Positions 27,575 through 36,367 of a DNA stretch of 64,000 bases are shown here, one piece after another. The number at the start of each line of letters is the position of its first letter. Within the stretch, counting starts at the first letter, position 1. The notes beneath the pieces are model-generated. The model was not told the origin of the DNA, ran no database searches, and worked only from the letters and a program-made list of their open reading frames with translations. The DNA comes from Streptomyces venezuelae ATCC 10712 (GTDB taxonomy: Bacteria; Actinomycetota; Actinomycetes; Streptomycetales; Streptomycetaceae), in the NCBI RefSeq assembly GCF_008639165.1, contig NZ_CP029197.1, positions 4,220,001 to 4,284,000 of the forward strand, given 5' to 3'. The translations under genes were made by a program, and so were the position numbers.

Positions 27575-28578
27575 GGAACAGGTGCCGTCGTGCTGCGCCA
27601 GGCGCGTTGGAAGGCGAAGCGGGCGGCTTCCACTTCGTGGCGTTGGTCGGCGTGGAGGACGCCCAGGGCGTAGGCGGTCGCCGGGGCGATGCGGGGGGTG
27701 CGGGCCGCGGCGGCGGCCGCGGCGGCGGCTTCCGCGGCGTCGCGGTGCCGGTCCAGCGCCCGGGCGGCCTCGTAGAGGACCGCGTCGGGTTCGCCGCCGG
27801 TGTGCAGGGCCTCGGTGGCGTACCGGTGGAGGCGCAGCAGCAGCCGGGTCTGGTGCCAGGGCGCGTCCTGGTTCTCCCCCGCGGCGAGCCCGAGGGCGTC
27901 CGCGTTGTACGGGTGGGCCGCCCGGGTCAGGGGCAGTGCGGCCACCGCGTCGAGGAGGCGGCGCTCGGCGACCTCGGCGGGGCCGTCCAGGACCTCGACG
28001 GCCGGGGCGGAGCCGACGGGGCCGAGCGGCACCTCGGACGCCAGGAGGGCGACGGCGTCGGCGAGCGCGTGGAACCGGGCCGAGCCCAGGGCCTGCAGCG
28101 AGGCCGAGTGGGCGCGGGTCCTGGCGAGGGTCAGCTGGCGTTCCAGGAGGGCGCCGGCCCGGGCGGCGCCCACGGTGAGGCCGGCGGAGTCGGCGCCGCG
28201 GGCGGCCGGCACGGGGCCCTTCGCGTCGCCGTGCGCGCCGCCCGTGGCGTTCGACAGCCGGGACAGTGCGTCCACCAGGCGGACCAGCCGTGAGGTGCAG
28301 GCGTGCTCAAGGGCCAGGGTTCCGGACAGCCAGGCGAGTTCGGTGCGCAGCTGGTCCGCCCAGGCCGTGTCCAGCAGCGGCCGGAACGTGTGGAGCGTTC
28401 CGCCGATCCGGCGGGCGGCCCCGCGCAGCGTGCGGGCCGCCTCTTCCGCGCCGGCCGTGTCGGAGCCGCTCTCGCCGTGGAGCCGCAGGCCCCGGAGGAA
28501 GTCCGCGGCGCGGGCGTGCAGATAGGGGGCCAGGACCTCGCCCGCCGAGACGTCCCGCGTGTGGTCAGGGTTGTGCAC
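27571..28578 (-). CDS. CHAD domain protein (polyphosphate-binding)
   Basis: This 335-aa helical protein starts with GTG (MHNPDHTRDVSAGEVLAPYL), overlapping the ppk stop by 14 bp. The CHAD fold is suggested by conserved basic positions on amphipathic helices (EEAARTLRGAARRIGGTL, TELAWLSGTLALEHA, RAGALLERQLTLAR, LRLHRYATEAL). CHAD proteins bind polyphosphate through such His/Arg/Lys rows and often lie next to ppk, as here. An Ala-rich helix (AEAAAAAAAAARTP) is low in complexity. No CYTH catalytic domain is attached. Confidence 0.85.
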   Translation of the reverse strand: MHNPDHTRDVSAGEVLAPYLHARAADFLRGLRLHGESGSDTAGAEEAARTLRGAARRIGGTLHTFRPLLDTAWADQLRTELAWLSGTLALEHACTSRLVRLVDALSRLSNATGGAHGDAKGPVPAARGADSAGLTVGAARAGALLERQLTLARTRAHSASLQALGSARFHALADAVALLASEVPLGPVGSAPAVEVLDGPAEVAERRLLDAVAALPLTRAAHPYNADALGLAAGENQDAPWHQTRLLLRLHRYATEALHTGGEPDAVLYEAARALDRHRDAAEAAAAAAAAARTPRIAPATAYALGVLHADQRHEVEAARFAFQRAWRSTTAPVP

Positions 28579-30841
28579 GCCGGCGCCTCCGCGCGTCGAT
28601 GAGCATCTCCTGGACGTGCCGGAGCGGTCGGCCTTCGGGGTCGGTCGCGTGCCGCGTCCAGTTCCCGTCGGGTCCGAGGTGCCAGGAGGAGGTGGTGTCG
28701 GACATCCCGGTCTCCAGGAGCCGGGTGAGCGCCGCCCGGTGCGCCGGGTCGGAGACCCGTACGAGGGCCTCGATCCGGCGGTCCAGGTTGCGGTGCATCA
28801 TGTCGGCGCTGCCGAACCAGACTTCGGGTTCGCCGCCGTTGCCGAAGGCGAAGATCCGGGAGTGTTCCAGGAAGCGGCCGAGGATGGAGCGGACCCGGAT
28901 GTTCTCCGAGAGGCCGGTGACCCCGGGGCGTACGGCGCAGATGCCGCGGACCCAGATGTCGACCGGGACGCCGGCCCGCGAGGCCTGGTAGCAGGCGTCG
29001 ATGACGGCCTCGTCGACCATCGAGTTGACCTTGATCCGGACGTACGCGGGCCGGCCGGCGCGGTGGTGGGCGATCTCCTTGGTGATCCGGGAGACCAGCC
29101 CGTCGCGCAGCGACTTCGGGGCGGTGAGCAGCCGACGGTAGGTCTCGCGGCGGGAATAGCCGGAGAGCCGGTTGAACAGGTCGGAGAGGTCCGCGCCGAC
29201 CTGCGGGTCGGCGGTGAGCAGGCCCAGGTCCTCGTAGAGGCGGGCCGTCTTCGGGTGGTAGTTGCCGGTGCCGACGTGCGAGTAGCGGCGCAGCAGCTCG
29301 CCCTCCTGCCGTACGACGAGCGACAGCTTGCAGTGGGTCTTGAGGCCGACGAGGCCGTACACGACGTGGCAGCCGGCCTCCTCCAGCTTGCGCGCCCACT
29401 TGATGTTGGCCTGCTCGTCGAAGCGGGCCTTGATCTCGACGAGGACCAGGACCTGCTTGCCGGACTCGGCGGCGTCGATGAGGGCGTCCACTATCGGGGA
29501 GTCGCCCGAGGTCCGGTACAGGGTCTGCTTGATCGCCAGTACGTCGGGGTCGGCGGCCGCCTGCTCGAGGAAGGCCTGGACGGACGTCGAGAACGAGTCG
29601 TACGGGTGGTGGAGCAGCACGTCCCGCTCGCGCAGGGCCGCGAAGATGTCGGGTGCGGACGCCGACTCGACCTCGGCCAGGTCCCGATGGGTTCCGGCCA
29701 CGTACGTCGGGTACTTCAGCTCCGGCCGGTCCTGCCCGGAGATCCCGAACAGCCCCGTCAGGTCCAGCGGGCCGGGCAGCGGGTAGACCTCGGCGTCGGA
29801 GATCTTCAGCTCGCGGACCAGCAGGTCGAGGACGTACGGGTCGATGGACTCCTCGACCTCCAGGCGCACCGGCGGGCCGAACCGGCGCCGCATGAGCTCC
29901 TTCTCCAGGGCCTGCAGGAGGTTCTCGGCGTCGTCCTCCTCGACCTCCAGGTCCTCGTTCCTGGTCACCCGGAACATGTGGTGCGCCAGCACCTCCATAC
30001 CGGGGAACAACTCCTCCAGGTGCGCCGCGATGACGTCCTCCAGGGGGACGTAGCGCTGCGGGGAGGCCTCCAGGAAGCGGGACAGCAGCGGCGGCACCTT
30101 CACCCGGGCGAAGTGGCGGTGGCCGCTGACCGGATTGCGCACCACCACGGCGAGGTTGAGGCTCAGACCGGAGATGTACGGGAACGGGTGGGCCGGGTCC
30201 ACGGCCAGCGGGGTGAGGACCGGGAAGATCTGCTGCCGGAACAGGGTGAAGAGGCGCGCCTGCTCCTTCTCGGTGAGCTCGGGCCAGCGGATCAGGTGGA
30301 CGCCCTCGTCGGCGAGGGCCGGGGCGACGTCCTGCTGGAAGCAGGCGGCGTGCCGGGCCATGAGCTCACGCGAACGCGTCCAGATGAGGTCCAGGACCTC
30401 ACGGGGCTGGAGTCCGGAGGCGGAGCGGGTGGCGACGCCGGTCGCGATGCGGCGCTTGAGGCCGGCGACCCGGACCATGAAGAACTCGTCGAGGTTCGAG
30501 GCGAAGATCGCGAGGAAGTTCGCCCGCTCCAGGAGGGGCGTCGTGGGGTCCTCGGCGAGTTCGAGGACGCGCTCGTTGAAGGCGAGCCAGCTGCGCTCCC
30601 GGTCGAGGAAGCGTCCCTGGGGCAGCTCGTCACCGAGGGCGCCGTCGTCCTCGTAGGTGTCCGGACCCGAGTCCAGGTCCGCGTCGATGTCGGTCACCAC
30701 GGTGCCGTTGACCACCTGCGCGCGGGGGGTGGCTATGGAGTCGGAGGACCCCGCCCGGGCGGCCGGGGAGGCCGGAGCGGACGACGGGGACGACGGCGTG
30801 GCGGAGGACTGGACCGGGACCTCGGCGGGCTGCTTGCTCAT
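28565..30841 (-). CDS. ppk: polyphosphate kinase PPK1
   Basis: This 758-aa kinase reversibly polymerises ATP gamma-phosphate into polyphosphate. The ATG MSKQPAEVP follows GGAAGAATGGGGCC; a low-complexity tail of about 65 residues precedes the core, which starts RFLDRERSWLAFNERVLELA. The catalytic region includes VYGLVGLKTHCKLSLVVR (phosphohistidine His) and YSHVGTGNYHPKTARLYEDLG (second active-site His). Downstream IWVRGICAVRPGV and SADMMHRNLDRRIE are also typical. It heads a ppk-CHAD-NUDIX operon beside the pst/pit genes. Confidence 0.96.
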   Translation of the reverse strand: MSKQPAEVPVQSSATPSSPSSAPASPAARAGSSDSIATPRAQVVNGTVVTDIDADLDSGPDTYEDDGALGDELPQGRFLDRERSWLAFNERVLELAEDPTTPLLERANFLAIFASNLDEFFMVRVAGLKRRIATGVATRSASGLQPREVLDLIWTRSRELMARHAACFQQDVAPALADEGVHLIRWPELTEKEQARLFTLFRQQIFPVLTPLAVDPAHPFPYISGLSLNLAVVVRNPVSGHRHFARVKVPPLLSRFLEASPQRYVPLEDVIAAHLEELFPGMEVLAHHMFRVTRNEDLEVEEDDAENLLQALEKELMRRRFGPPVRLEVEESIDPYVLDLLVRELKISDAEVYPLPGPLDLTGLFGISGQDRPELKYPTYVAGTHRDLAEVESASAPDIFAALRERDVLLHHPYDSFSTSVQAFLEQAAADPDVLAIKQTLYRTSGDSPIVDALIDAAESGKQVLVLVEIKARFDEQANIKWARKLEEAGCHVVYGLVGLKTHCKLSLVVRQEGELLRRYSHVGTGNYHPKTARLYEDLGLLTADPQVGADLSDLFNRLSGYSRRETYRRLLTAPKSLRDGLVSRITKEIAHHRAGRPAYVRIKVNSMVDEAVIDACYQASRAGVPVDIWVRGICAVRPGVTGLSENIRVRSILGRFLEHSRIFAFGNGGEPEVWFGSADMMHRNLDRRIEALVRVSDPAHRAALTRLLETGMSDTTSSWHLGPDGNWTRHATDPEGRPLRHVQEMLIDARRRRRAQP

Positions 30842-31019
30842 GGCCCCATTCTTCCGCGCGAAGGGGTGGTCGGGCGCGTCGGAGCGGGCCGTGGGGGAGG
30901 GAAGTCTCCCCTTGGGGAGGACCGCCCTGCCGGGCGTGGTCACGGAGCGCTTCATTGCGTGAGCGTCGCAAGCGCGTCTGAATGGCCGGTAACGACGACA
31001 TGTCGTACGGGAATCGGGG

Positions 31020-31042
31020 GCGGGGCCGTGTGCGGGCCCCGC
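31020..31042 (-). terminator. hairpin after ABC-2 permease
   Basis: An 8-bp stem (GCGGGGCC / GGCCCCGC) with a seven-base loop lies 21 bp past the permease stop, before the ppk promoter region on the same strand. A modest intrinsic terminator is likely. Confidence 0.5.
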
Positions 31043-31062
31043 TCCTTGATCGGTCGGACGTT

Positions 31063-31992
31063 TTACGGGTGACGGGAGCGGAGGACGCGGAAGGCGACGT
31101 AGGCCGCGAGGGCGGCGAGTGCGAGGACGATGCCGGTCTCGATGAGCTGGGTGGGCCAGAAGTGTGACGCGGGGTGGTAGTCGAGGTACTGGGCGGTGAT
31201 CGCCTCGTCGGGGCGGCAGCTTCCGTCGGGGACGTCCGAGCCGTAACAGAAGTATCCGGGGAGCCGCTGCCCGTCGGCACGGATCAGACCCTGGCCCATG
31301 GGCAGGCCGCTGCCGGGTGTCACGAGGGCGTGGACGCCCTCGTGGGCCGGGCCGGTGATCGTCCGTACCGGCAGGAAATCCCAGCGGAGGGCGCCGAGGA
31401 CCAGGAGGACGAGGCCCACCACTCCGCCGGTCGCGGCCATGGCCACCAGCGTGCGCCTGACCAGTTGGCCGACGAGGGCGCCGACGGCGACGGCGAGCAG
31501 GACGTACGAGGTGAGGACGGTGCCGGTGGCCTCGTACGGGCCGCGGTCCGCCCAGTGGAGTCCGTAGGTGCCCGCGACCCGCGGCCAGCCGATCAGGAAG
31601 ACCGCCGTGAGGGCGAGCGTGGTCGCCAGAGCGGCGGTGGTCGCGGTCTGGAGTTTGGCGCGCAGCCAGGCGGTGGGGGTGATCGACTGGGTGAGCGACA
31701 GCTTGTACGTCCCCGATTCGAACTCGCGGGCGATCAGGGGGCCCGCGACGAACGCCCCGACAAGCAGGGGCAGCGCGAGCATGCCCTGGGAGAACTGCTC
31801 CATGGCACCGCGCAGCAGGTCGTATCCCCGGCCCCACCGGTCCGGGAGCTCGGTGTCCTGGGTCGCGTCCCAGATCCGCAGTCCGCCGATCACCGCGAGC
31901 GACCCGCCCACCGCCGCGGCCGCGAGCCACAGCGTGCGCCGGTACTGGCGGGCCGTCACCCAGTGCGGGCCCTTCAGGGTGAGGGTGCTCAT
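31063..31992 (-). CDS. ABC-2 type transporter permease (YtrA-locus type)
   Basis: This 309-aa protein starts at the ATG MSTLTLKGPHWV, overlapping the ATPase stop by 4 bp. About six hydrophobic helices are visible (WLAAAAVGGSLAVIGG, MLALPLLVGAFVAGPLIAREF, ALATTLALTAVFLIGWP, VLTSYVLLAVAVGALVGQL, VAMAATGGVVGLVLLVLGAL and the C-terminal IVLALAALAAYVAFRVLRS). The motif AREFESGTYKLSLTQSITP is characteristic of ABC-2 exporters paired with GntR/YtrA regulators. An extracytoplasmic loop has two Cys near GYFCYGSDVPDGSC. The substrate is unknown. Confidence 0.88.
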   Translation of the reverse strand: MSTLTLKGPHWVTARQYRRTLWLAAAAVGGSLAVIGGLRIWDATQDTELPDRWGRGYDLLRGAMEQFSQGMLALPLLVGAFVAGPLIAREFESGTYKLSLTQSITPTAWLRAKLQTATTAALATTLALTAVFLIGWPRVAGTYGLHWADRGPYEATGTVLTSYVLLAVAVGALVGQLVRRTLVAMAATGGVVGLVLLVLGALRWDFLPVRTITGPAHEGVHALVTPGSGLPMGQGLIRADGQRLPGYFCYGSDVPDGSCRPDEAITAQYLDYHPASHFWPTQLIETGIVLALAALAAYVAFRVLRSRHP

Positions 31993-32831
31993 GCGGGGGC
32001 TCCTTCGGAGGTGCGGAGGTGGGCCAGGAGGAGGTCCTCCAGGGAGGGGTCCCTCGTCTCCCACGGGCCTTCGACGGGGCCCTGGCGGCGGATCATCGCG
32101 GTGAGTTGACGGCCCGTCGTGCGGGATTCGACGACGGTGTGCGGGGCGAGGTCGGCGACCGGGCCGGTGAGCAGGGTGTGCGCGGCGAGGAGTTCGTCGA
32201 CGGGTCCGTCGAGGCGGATGCGGCCGCCGTGGAGGAGCAGGAGGTGGTCGCAGGAGCCCTCCAGCTCGGTGAGGATGTGGGAGGACATGACGACGGTGGT
32301 GCCGTGTTCGGCCGCGTCGGCCATGAGCAGGCCCATCAGCTGGTGCCGGGCGAGCGGGTCCAGGTCGGCCATCGGTTCGTCGAGGAGCAGCAGTTCGGCC
32401 CGTTTGCCGAGGGCGAGCGCGAGGGCGACGCGGGTCCGCTGGCCGCCGGAGAGGGTGCGTACCACGGCGTCGGGATCGAGCGCGTCGGCCATCACGCGCC
32501 GGGCGGCGGTCTCGTCCCAGCGGCCGGGGTTGAGTTCGCGGCCCATGCGGAGGGTGTCGGCGACGGTGAGCCGGGGGTGGAGCGGCTTGTCCTGGGCGAC
32601 GTAGGCGAGGTGCTCGCGGGCCGGGGCTTCGATCCTGCCCTCGGTGGGGCGGAGGAGGCCGGCGGCGAGGGCGAGGAGGGTGGACTTGCCGGCGCCGTTG
32701 GGGCCGACGAGGGCGCAGACGCGGCCGGCGGGGAGGGCGAAGTCGCAGTCCCGCAGGGCCCAGCCGCGGGATCTGCCCCCGTATTTCTTGCCCAGGAGGT
32801 CGGCCTCCAGTGCGATGCCGTCTCTCGTCAT
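31989..32831 (-). CDS. ABC transporter ATP-binding protein (YtrA-locus type)
   Basis: This 280-aa ATPase has Walker A ALVGPNGAGKSTLLA, signature TLSGGQRTRVALALAL and Walker B LLLLDEPMADLDPLAR, then the H-loop MSSHILTELE. The ATG overlaps the GntR stop (ATGA), and its own stop overlaps the permease start, so regulator-ATPase-permease form one translationally coupled operon. Such three-gene units typically respond to cell-envelope-active compounds, an inference from the family. Confidence 0.92.
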   Translation of the reverse strand: MTRDGIALEADLLGKKYGGRSRGWALRDCDFALPAGRVCALVGPNGAGKSTLLALAAGLLRPTEGRIEAPAREHLAYVAQDKPLHPRLTVADTLRMGRELNPGRWDETAARRVMADALDPDAVVRTLSGGQRTRVALALALGKRAELLLLDEPMADLDPLARHQLMGLLMADAAEHGTTVVMSSHILTELEGSCDHLLLLHGGRIRLDGPVDELLAAHTLLTGPVADLAPHTVVESRTTGRQLTAMIRRQGPVEGPWETRDPSLEDLLLAHLRTSEGAPA

Positions 32832-33214
32832 GACGCGTCCCCCTCGAATTGTTCCTTCAGTACGGATGTGAAGAGCGCGGCCACGTCCTCCCGGTCCAGG
32901 CCGGAGGCTTTGGCGCGGCGGGTCCAGTCGGTGAGTTCGCCGCGTAGGGGTGAGTCGGCGGGGCCGGTGCCGAGGGTGGTGCGGACGAAGGTGCCGAGGC
33001 CTCTGCGGGCTTCGACGAGCCCTTCGCGTTCGAGTTCGCGGTAGGCCTTGAGGACCGTGTTGGGGTTGATGGCCGTCGCTTCGACGACCTCGCGTGCGGT
33101 GGGCAGTCGGTCGCCCGGTTCCAGGAGGCCCATGCGGAGGGCCTGTTTCGTCTGTTGGACGATCTGGAGGTAGGTGGCGACGCCACTGCGCCGGTCGATG
33201 CGGTACTCGACCAC
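32828..33214 (-). CDS. GntR-family regulator, YtrA subfamily
   Basis: This 128-aa repressor starts with GTG (MVEYRIDRRSGVATYLQIV) behind GGAAGGGAAC; codons further upstream lie in the palindromic region and are not coding. The winged helix contains LEPGDRLPTAREVVEATAINPNTVLKAYRELEREGLVE. Only about 50 residues follow, as in the YtrA subfamily, which lacks a large ligand domain. It is the first gene of an operon with the ABC exporter. A 19-bp inverted repeat immediately upstream is the likely operator. Confidence 0.92.
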   Translation of the reverse strand: MVEYRIDRRSGVATYLQIVQQTKQALRMGLLEPGDRLPTAREVVEATAINPNTVLKAYRELEREGLVEARRGLGTFVRTTLGTGPADSPLRGELTDWTRRAKASGLDREDVAALFTSVLKEQFEGDAS

Positions 33215-33220
33215 GTTCCC

Positions 33221-33264
33221 TTCCACCACCCTTTCACTAATCAAGTAGTGAAAGGGTGGTGGAA
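33221..33264. promoter_or_regulatory. 19-bp inverted repeat upstream of gntR (operator)
   Basis: TTCCACCACCCTTTCACTA (33221-33239) and its exact reverse complement (33246-33264) flank ATCAAG. The repeat begins 7 bp from the GTG start, so a bound dimer or tetramer of the YtrA-type regulator would cover the initiation region. CACTA-N6-TAGTG at the centre is the best candidate for the core site. Confidence 0.72.
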
Positions 33265-33265
33265 A

Positions 33266-33293
33266 GAAGGGGGTGGTGTCAACCACCCCCTTC
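33266..33293 (-). terminator. mshD terminator
   Basis: A 12-bp perfect stem (GAAGGGGGTGGT / ACCACCCCCTTC) with a four-base loop lies 11 bp past the mshD stop and is followed on the minus strand by TTTCC. It abuts the gntR operator with one base between, and the two share the GGGTGGT motif. Confidence 0.7.
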
Positions 33294-33303
33294 CGACAGG
33301 GAC

Positions 33304-34230
33304 TTACGACTCCGTGCGGTACATCAGGTCCACCTCGTGCGTCACGAAGCCCAGCCGCTCGTACACCGTCACCGCCGCCGTGTTGTCCGCGTCCACGTAC
33401 AGCATCGCCGTCGGCAGCCCCTGCGCCGCCAGGTGCCGCAGGCCCGTCGCGGTGAGGGCCTTGCCGAGGCCGCCGCCCTGCGCGTCCGGCAGGATGCCGA
33501 CCACGTACACCTCGCCGAGCTGCTCCTCGGCGTGGGTCTTCGTCCAGTGGAAGCCGATCAGCCGGCCGTCCTTCTCGGCGAGGAAGAAGCCCTTCGGGTC
33601 GAACCACGGTTCGGCCGTCCGGTCGTCCAGGTCCCGCTGGGTCAGCGAGCCCTGCTCCGGGTGGTGGGCGAACGCGGCGGCGTTGACGGCGAGCCAGGCC
33701 GCGTCGTCCTGGCCGGGCACGAAGGTGCGGACGGTGACGCCCTCGGGGAACACCGGCTCCGGGATGTCGAGGGGGTTCAGCGGGCGCCGGAGCTGGCGCA
33801 GTTCGCGGAAGAGCGTCAGGCCGAGGACCTGGGCCAGGTGCCGGGCGGCGGACTTGCCGCCGTGCGCCCAGACGCGCAGCCGCTTGCCGGAGGCGGCGAG
33901 CAGGGTCGTGCCGAGCGCCCGGCCGTGCCCGCGGCCGCGGTGCGCGGGGTGGACCACGAGTTCGGCCGCGGGGGCCTCGATGGGGTCGGTCTCCTCCAGT
34001 TGGGCGTACCCGTAGAGGTGGGTGCCGACGGTGAGCAGGAAGTGCCGCACGCCCTCGCGGCCGCCGTGCCGGAGGTAGAGCCGGCCCTGCTCGGACACGG
34101 CGTGCACGCCGTCGGACCGGTCCGCGGCCTCCAGCAGGTCCAGCACGTCCTGGATCTGCTCGGGGGTGAGCTCGTCATAGGTTTGGATCTGCCGTCCGGG
34201 TTCGAGGGCCGGCGCCGCGTCGGAAGTCAT
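33304..34230 (-). CDS. mshD: mycothiol synthase
   Basis: This 308-aa enzyme has two GNAT domains. The N-terminal one includes AELVVHPAHRGRGHGRALG. The C-terminal catalytic one has GEVYVVGILPDAQGGGLGKAL and LYVDADNTAAVTVYERLGF. It acetylates Cys-GlcN-Ins with acetyl-CoA, the last step in making mycothiol, the main actinobacterial thiol. The ATG MTSDAAPAL is 7 bp after TAGGCT (34238-34243 on this strand), so the mRNA is probably leaderless; a longer frame upstream overlaps that promoter. Confidence 0.95.
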   Translation of the reverse strand: MTSDAAPALEPGRQIQTYDELTPEQIQDVLDLLEAADRSDGVHAVSEQGRLYLRHGGREGVRHFLLTVGTHLYGYAQLEETDPIEAPAAELVVHPAHRGRGHGRALGTTLLAASGKRLRVWAHGGKSAARHLAQVLGLTLFRELRQLRRPLNPLDIPEPVFPEGVTVRTFVPGQDDAAWLAVNAAAFAHHPEQGSLTQRDLDDRTAEPWFDPKGFFLAEKDGRLIGFHWTKTHAEEQLGEVYVVGILPDAQGGGLGKALTATGLRHLAAQGLPTAMLYVDADNTAAVTVYERLGFVTHEVDLMYRTES

Positions 34231-34394
34231 GGACCCGAGCCTACGGCGACACGCGGCCGCCCCGGGGAAAGGCGAAGGCAACTGTCTCGTAACCCGCTAC
34301 CCCCTGTTGCGCTACGCGCGTTGACTCTAGGCTGCACCCCCGTACGGGGAAGTACGTCAAGGCCTCGAAACGGGGCAAGGGGACTAGGGGAGAG

Positions 34395-36215
34395 ATGGCA
34401 GCGAAGCCGAGGAAGAACAAGACCGCGCGGCGGGTTCTCGCCGCGGGGGCGGGACTCGTGACGGTCGGGGCGCTCGTCGCCGCGATGCCGTCGGCCGGGG
34501 CCGGCGTGGACACCTTCGCCGGGCACGGCAAGGACTGGGGCCGGATGGTCGACGTCCAGCTGCTCTCCTTCAACGACCTGCACGGCACCCTGGAGCCGCC
34601 GGCCGGTTCGTCCGGTCAGGTCACCCGGGTCAAGGAGGACGGCACCACCGAGAAGGTCGACGCCGGCGGCGTCGAGTACCTGGCCACGCACCTGCGTCAG
34701 GCGCGTCAGGGGAATCGTTACTCCATCACGGCCGCGGCCGGTGACCTGATCGGTGCCTCGCCGCTCCTCTCGGGCCTGTTCCACGACGAGCCGATGATCG
34801 GCGCGCTCAACAAGCTCGACCTGGACGTCACCTCCGTGGGCAACCACGAGTTCGACGAGGGCGCGGTGGAGCTGGCCCGCATGCAGAACGGCGGCTGTCA
34901 CCCGACCGCCGGCTGTTACGTCAAGGGCAAGACGTTCCAGGGCGCCGACTTCCCCTACCTCGCCGCGAACGTGACGAAGGAGAAGACGGGCAAGCCGCTG
35001 CTCGACCCGTACTTCATCTGGGAGAAGAACGGCGTCCGGATCGGCTTCATCGGCGTCACGCTGGAGGGCACCCCGAACGTCGTCACCGCCGAGGGCGTCA
35101 AGGGCCTCAAGTTCGGCGACGAGGTCGAGACGATCAACAAGTACACGAAGATCCTGGAGCGCAAGGGCGTCAAGTCCATCGTCGCCCTGGTCCACGAGGG
35201 CGGCATGCCGGCCTCGTCCGCGTACAACTACAACTGCGACGGTGACGGCGACGGTGACGGCGAGGGCGTGTCCGGCGCGATCGTCGACATCGCCAAGAAC
35301 GTCTCCCCGCAGGTCGACGCGCTGGTCACCGGGCACACCCACCAGGCGTACGTGTGCTCCATCCCCGACCCGTCGGGCAAGCCGCGGCTGGTCACCTCGG
35401 CGTCCTCGTTCGGCAAGCTGTACACCGACACCACGCTGACCTACGACCGCCGCACCAAGGACATCGTGCGGACGGCCGTCGCCTCGGCCAACCACGTCGT
35501 CAGCCGTGACGTGCCGAAGGCCGCGGACATGACGAAGCTGATCGGCGACTGGCAGACGCTCGCGGCCCCGATCGCCAACCGTCCGCAGGGCTGGATCGCC
35601 GCCGACATCAACGGCCGCGGCTCCACGGCGTACGAGAAGCCGCTCGGTGACGTGATCGCCGACGCGCAGCTCGAAGGCCTCGCCCCGGCCGACAAGGGCG
35701 GCGCGCAGCTGGCCCTGATGAACCCGGGCGGCATCCGCGCCGACCTGGTCCACAAGGCGTCCGGCGCCGAGGGCGACGGTGTCGTGACGTACGGCGAGTC
35801 GTTCACCGTGCAGCCCTTCACCAACATGATGAACGTCGTCGACCTCTCCGGCGCGAACCTGATCGCGGCGCTCAAGCAGCAGGTCAGCGGCTCGAACCTG
35901 AACTCGGTCAAGATCCTTCAGGTCTCGAAGGGCCTCACCTACACGCTCGACATGACGAAGACGGGCGCGGACCGCGTCGTCGACGGCACGATCAAGCTGA
36001 ACGGCGCGGCGATCGACCCGTCGAAGACCTACCGGGTCGCGATGAACGAGTTCCTCGCGGGCGGCGGTGACGGCTTCGCGGCCCTGGCCACCGGCACCAA
36101 CAAGCTGGTCGGCGCCTCGGACCTGGACGTCTTCAACGCCTACCTGGCGGCCCACTCCTCGGCGGCGGCCCCGCTGGCCGTCCCGGCGGCGGACCGCATC
36201 ACGGTCGTGCAGTAA
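34395..36215 (+). CDS. secreted 5'-nucleotidase/metallophosphoesterase
   Basis: This 606-aa exported enzyme starts at an ATG behind AGGGGAGAG. The signal peptide (residues 8-36, ending PSAGAG) is followed by a calcineurin-like domain with LLSFNDLHGTLEP, AAGDLIGASPLLSG, VGNHEFDEGAVEL and VTGHTHQAYVC supplying the two-metal site. The C-terminal 5'-nucleotidase domain has MNPGGIRADL and an FxxN-like substrate region (VQPFTNMMNVVDLSG). NCDGDGDGDGEG forms an acidic insert that may bind Ca. It releases phosphate from extracellular nucleotides, which fits the nearby phosphate genes. Confidence 0.93.
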   Translation: MAAKPRKNKTARRVLAAGAGLVTVGALVAAMPSAGAGVDTFAGHGKDWGRMVDVQLLSFNDLHGTLEPPAGSSGQVTRVKEDGTTEKVDAGGVEYLATHLRQARQGNRYSITAAAGDLIGASPLLSGLFHDEPMIGALNKLDLDVTSVGNHEFDEGAVELARMQNGGCHPTAGCYVKGKTFQGADFPYLAANVTKEKTGKPLLDPYFIWEKNGVRIGFIGVTLEGTPNVVTAEGVKGLKFGDEVETINKYTKILERKGVKSIVALVHEGGMPASSAYNYNCDGDGDGDGEGVSGAIVDIAKNVSPQVDALVTGHTHQAYVCSIPDPSGKPRLVTSASSFGKLYTDTTLTYDRRTKDIVRTAVASANHVVSRDVPKAADMTKLIGDWQTLAAPIANRPQGWIAADINGRGSTAYEKPLGDVIADAQLEGLAPADKGGAQLALMNPGGIRADLVHKASGAEGDGVVTYGESFTVQPFTNMMNVVDLSGANLIAALKQQVSGSNLNSVKILQVSKGLTYTLDMTKTGADRVVDGTIKLNGAAIDPSKTYRVAMNEFLAGGGDGFAALATGTNKLVGASDLDVFNAYLAAHSSAAAPLAVPAADRITVVQ

Positions 36216-36253
36216 CCCTCGACGAGGGCACTGGGCGCTCATCTAGGGCCCTG

Positions 36254-36292
36254 GGGGCGGCGGACCGTTTCGGCGGACCGCCGCCCCTTCTC
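36254..36292 (+). terminator. 5'-nucleotidase terminator
   Basis: GGGGCGGCGG (36254-36263) pairs perfectly with CCGCCGCCCC (36278-36287), with a small inner CCG/CGG pairing, and is followed by TTCTCC. It lies 39 bp after the nucleotidase stop and 81 bp before the phospholipase start. Confidence 0.75.
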
Positions 36293-36367
36293 CGTTTCCG
36301 ACCCCTTCTCCCTCTCCGCCGCACGCACCCTGGCGGGTGTTGTTGTGGACCTGTCATAGTGCGGCGC

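Noticed and set aside
28559..31072. 837-aa plus-strand open frame antisense to ppk
   Set aside because: The minus strand encodes PPK with catalytic motifs; this frame is its third-position mirror.
33266..33293. Riboswitch before gntR
   Set aside because: Only simple hairpins are present, best explained as a terminator and an operator; no known aptamer core is visible.
35237..35272. GACGGTGACGGC repeats as a DNA repeat element
   Set aside because: They encode the acidic Asp-Gly insert of the 5'-nucleotidase and are explained by protein function.
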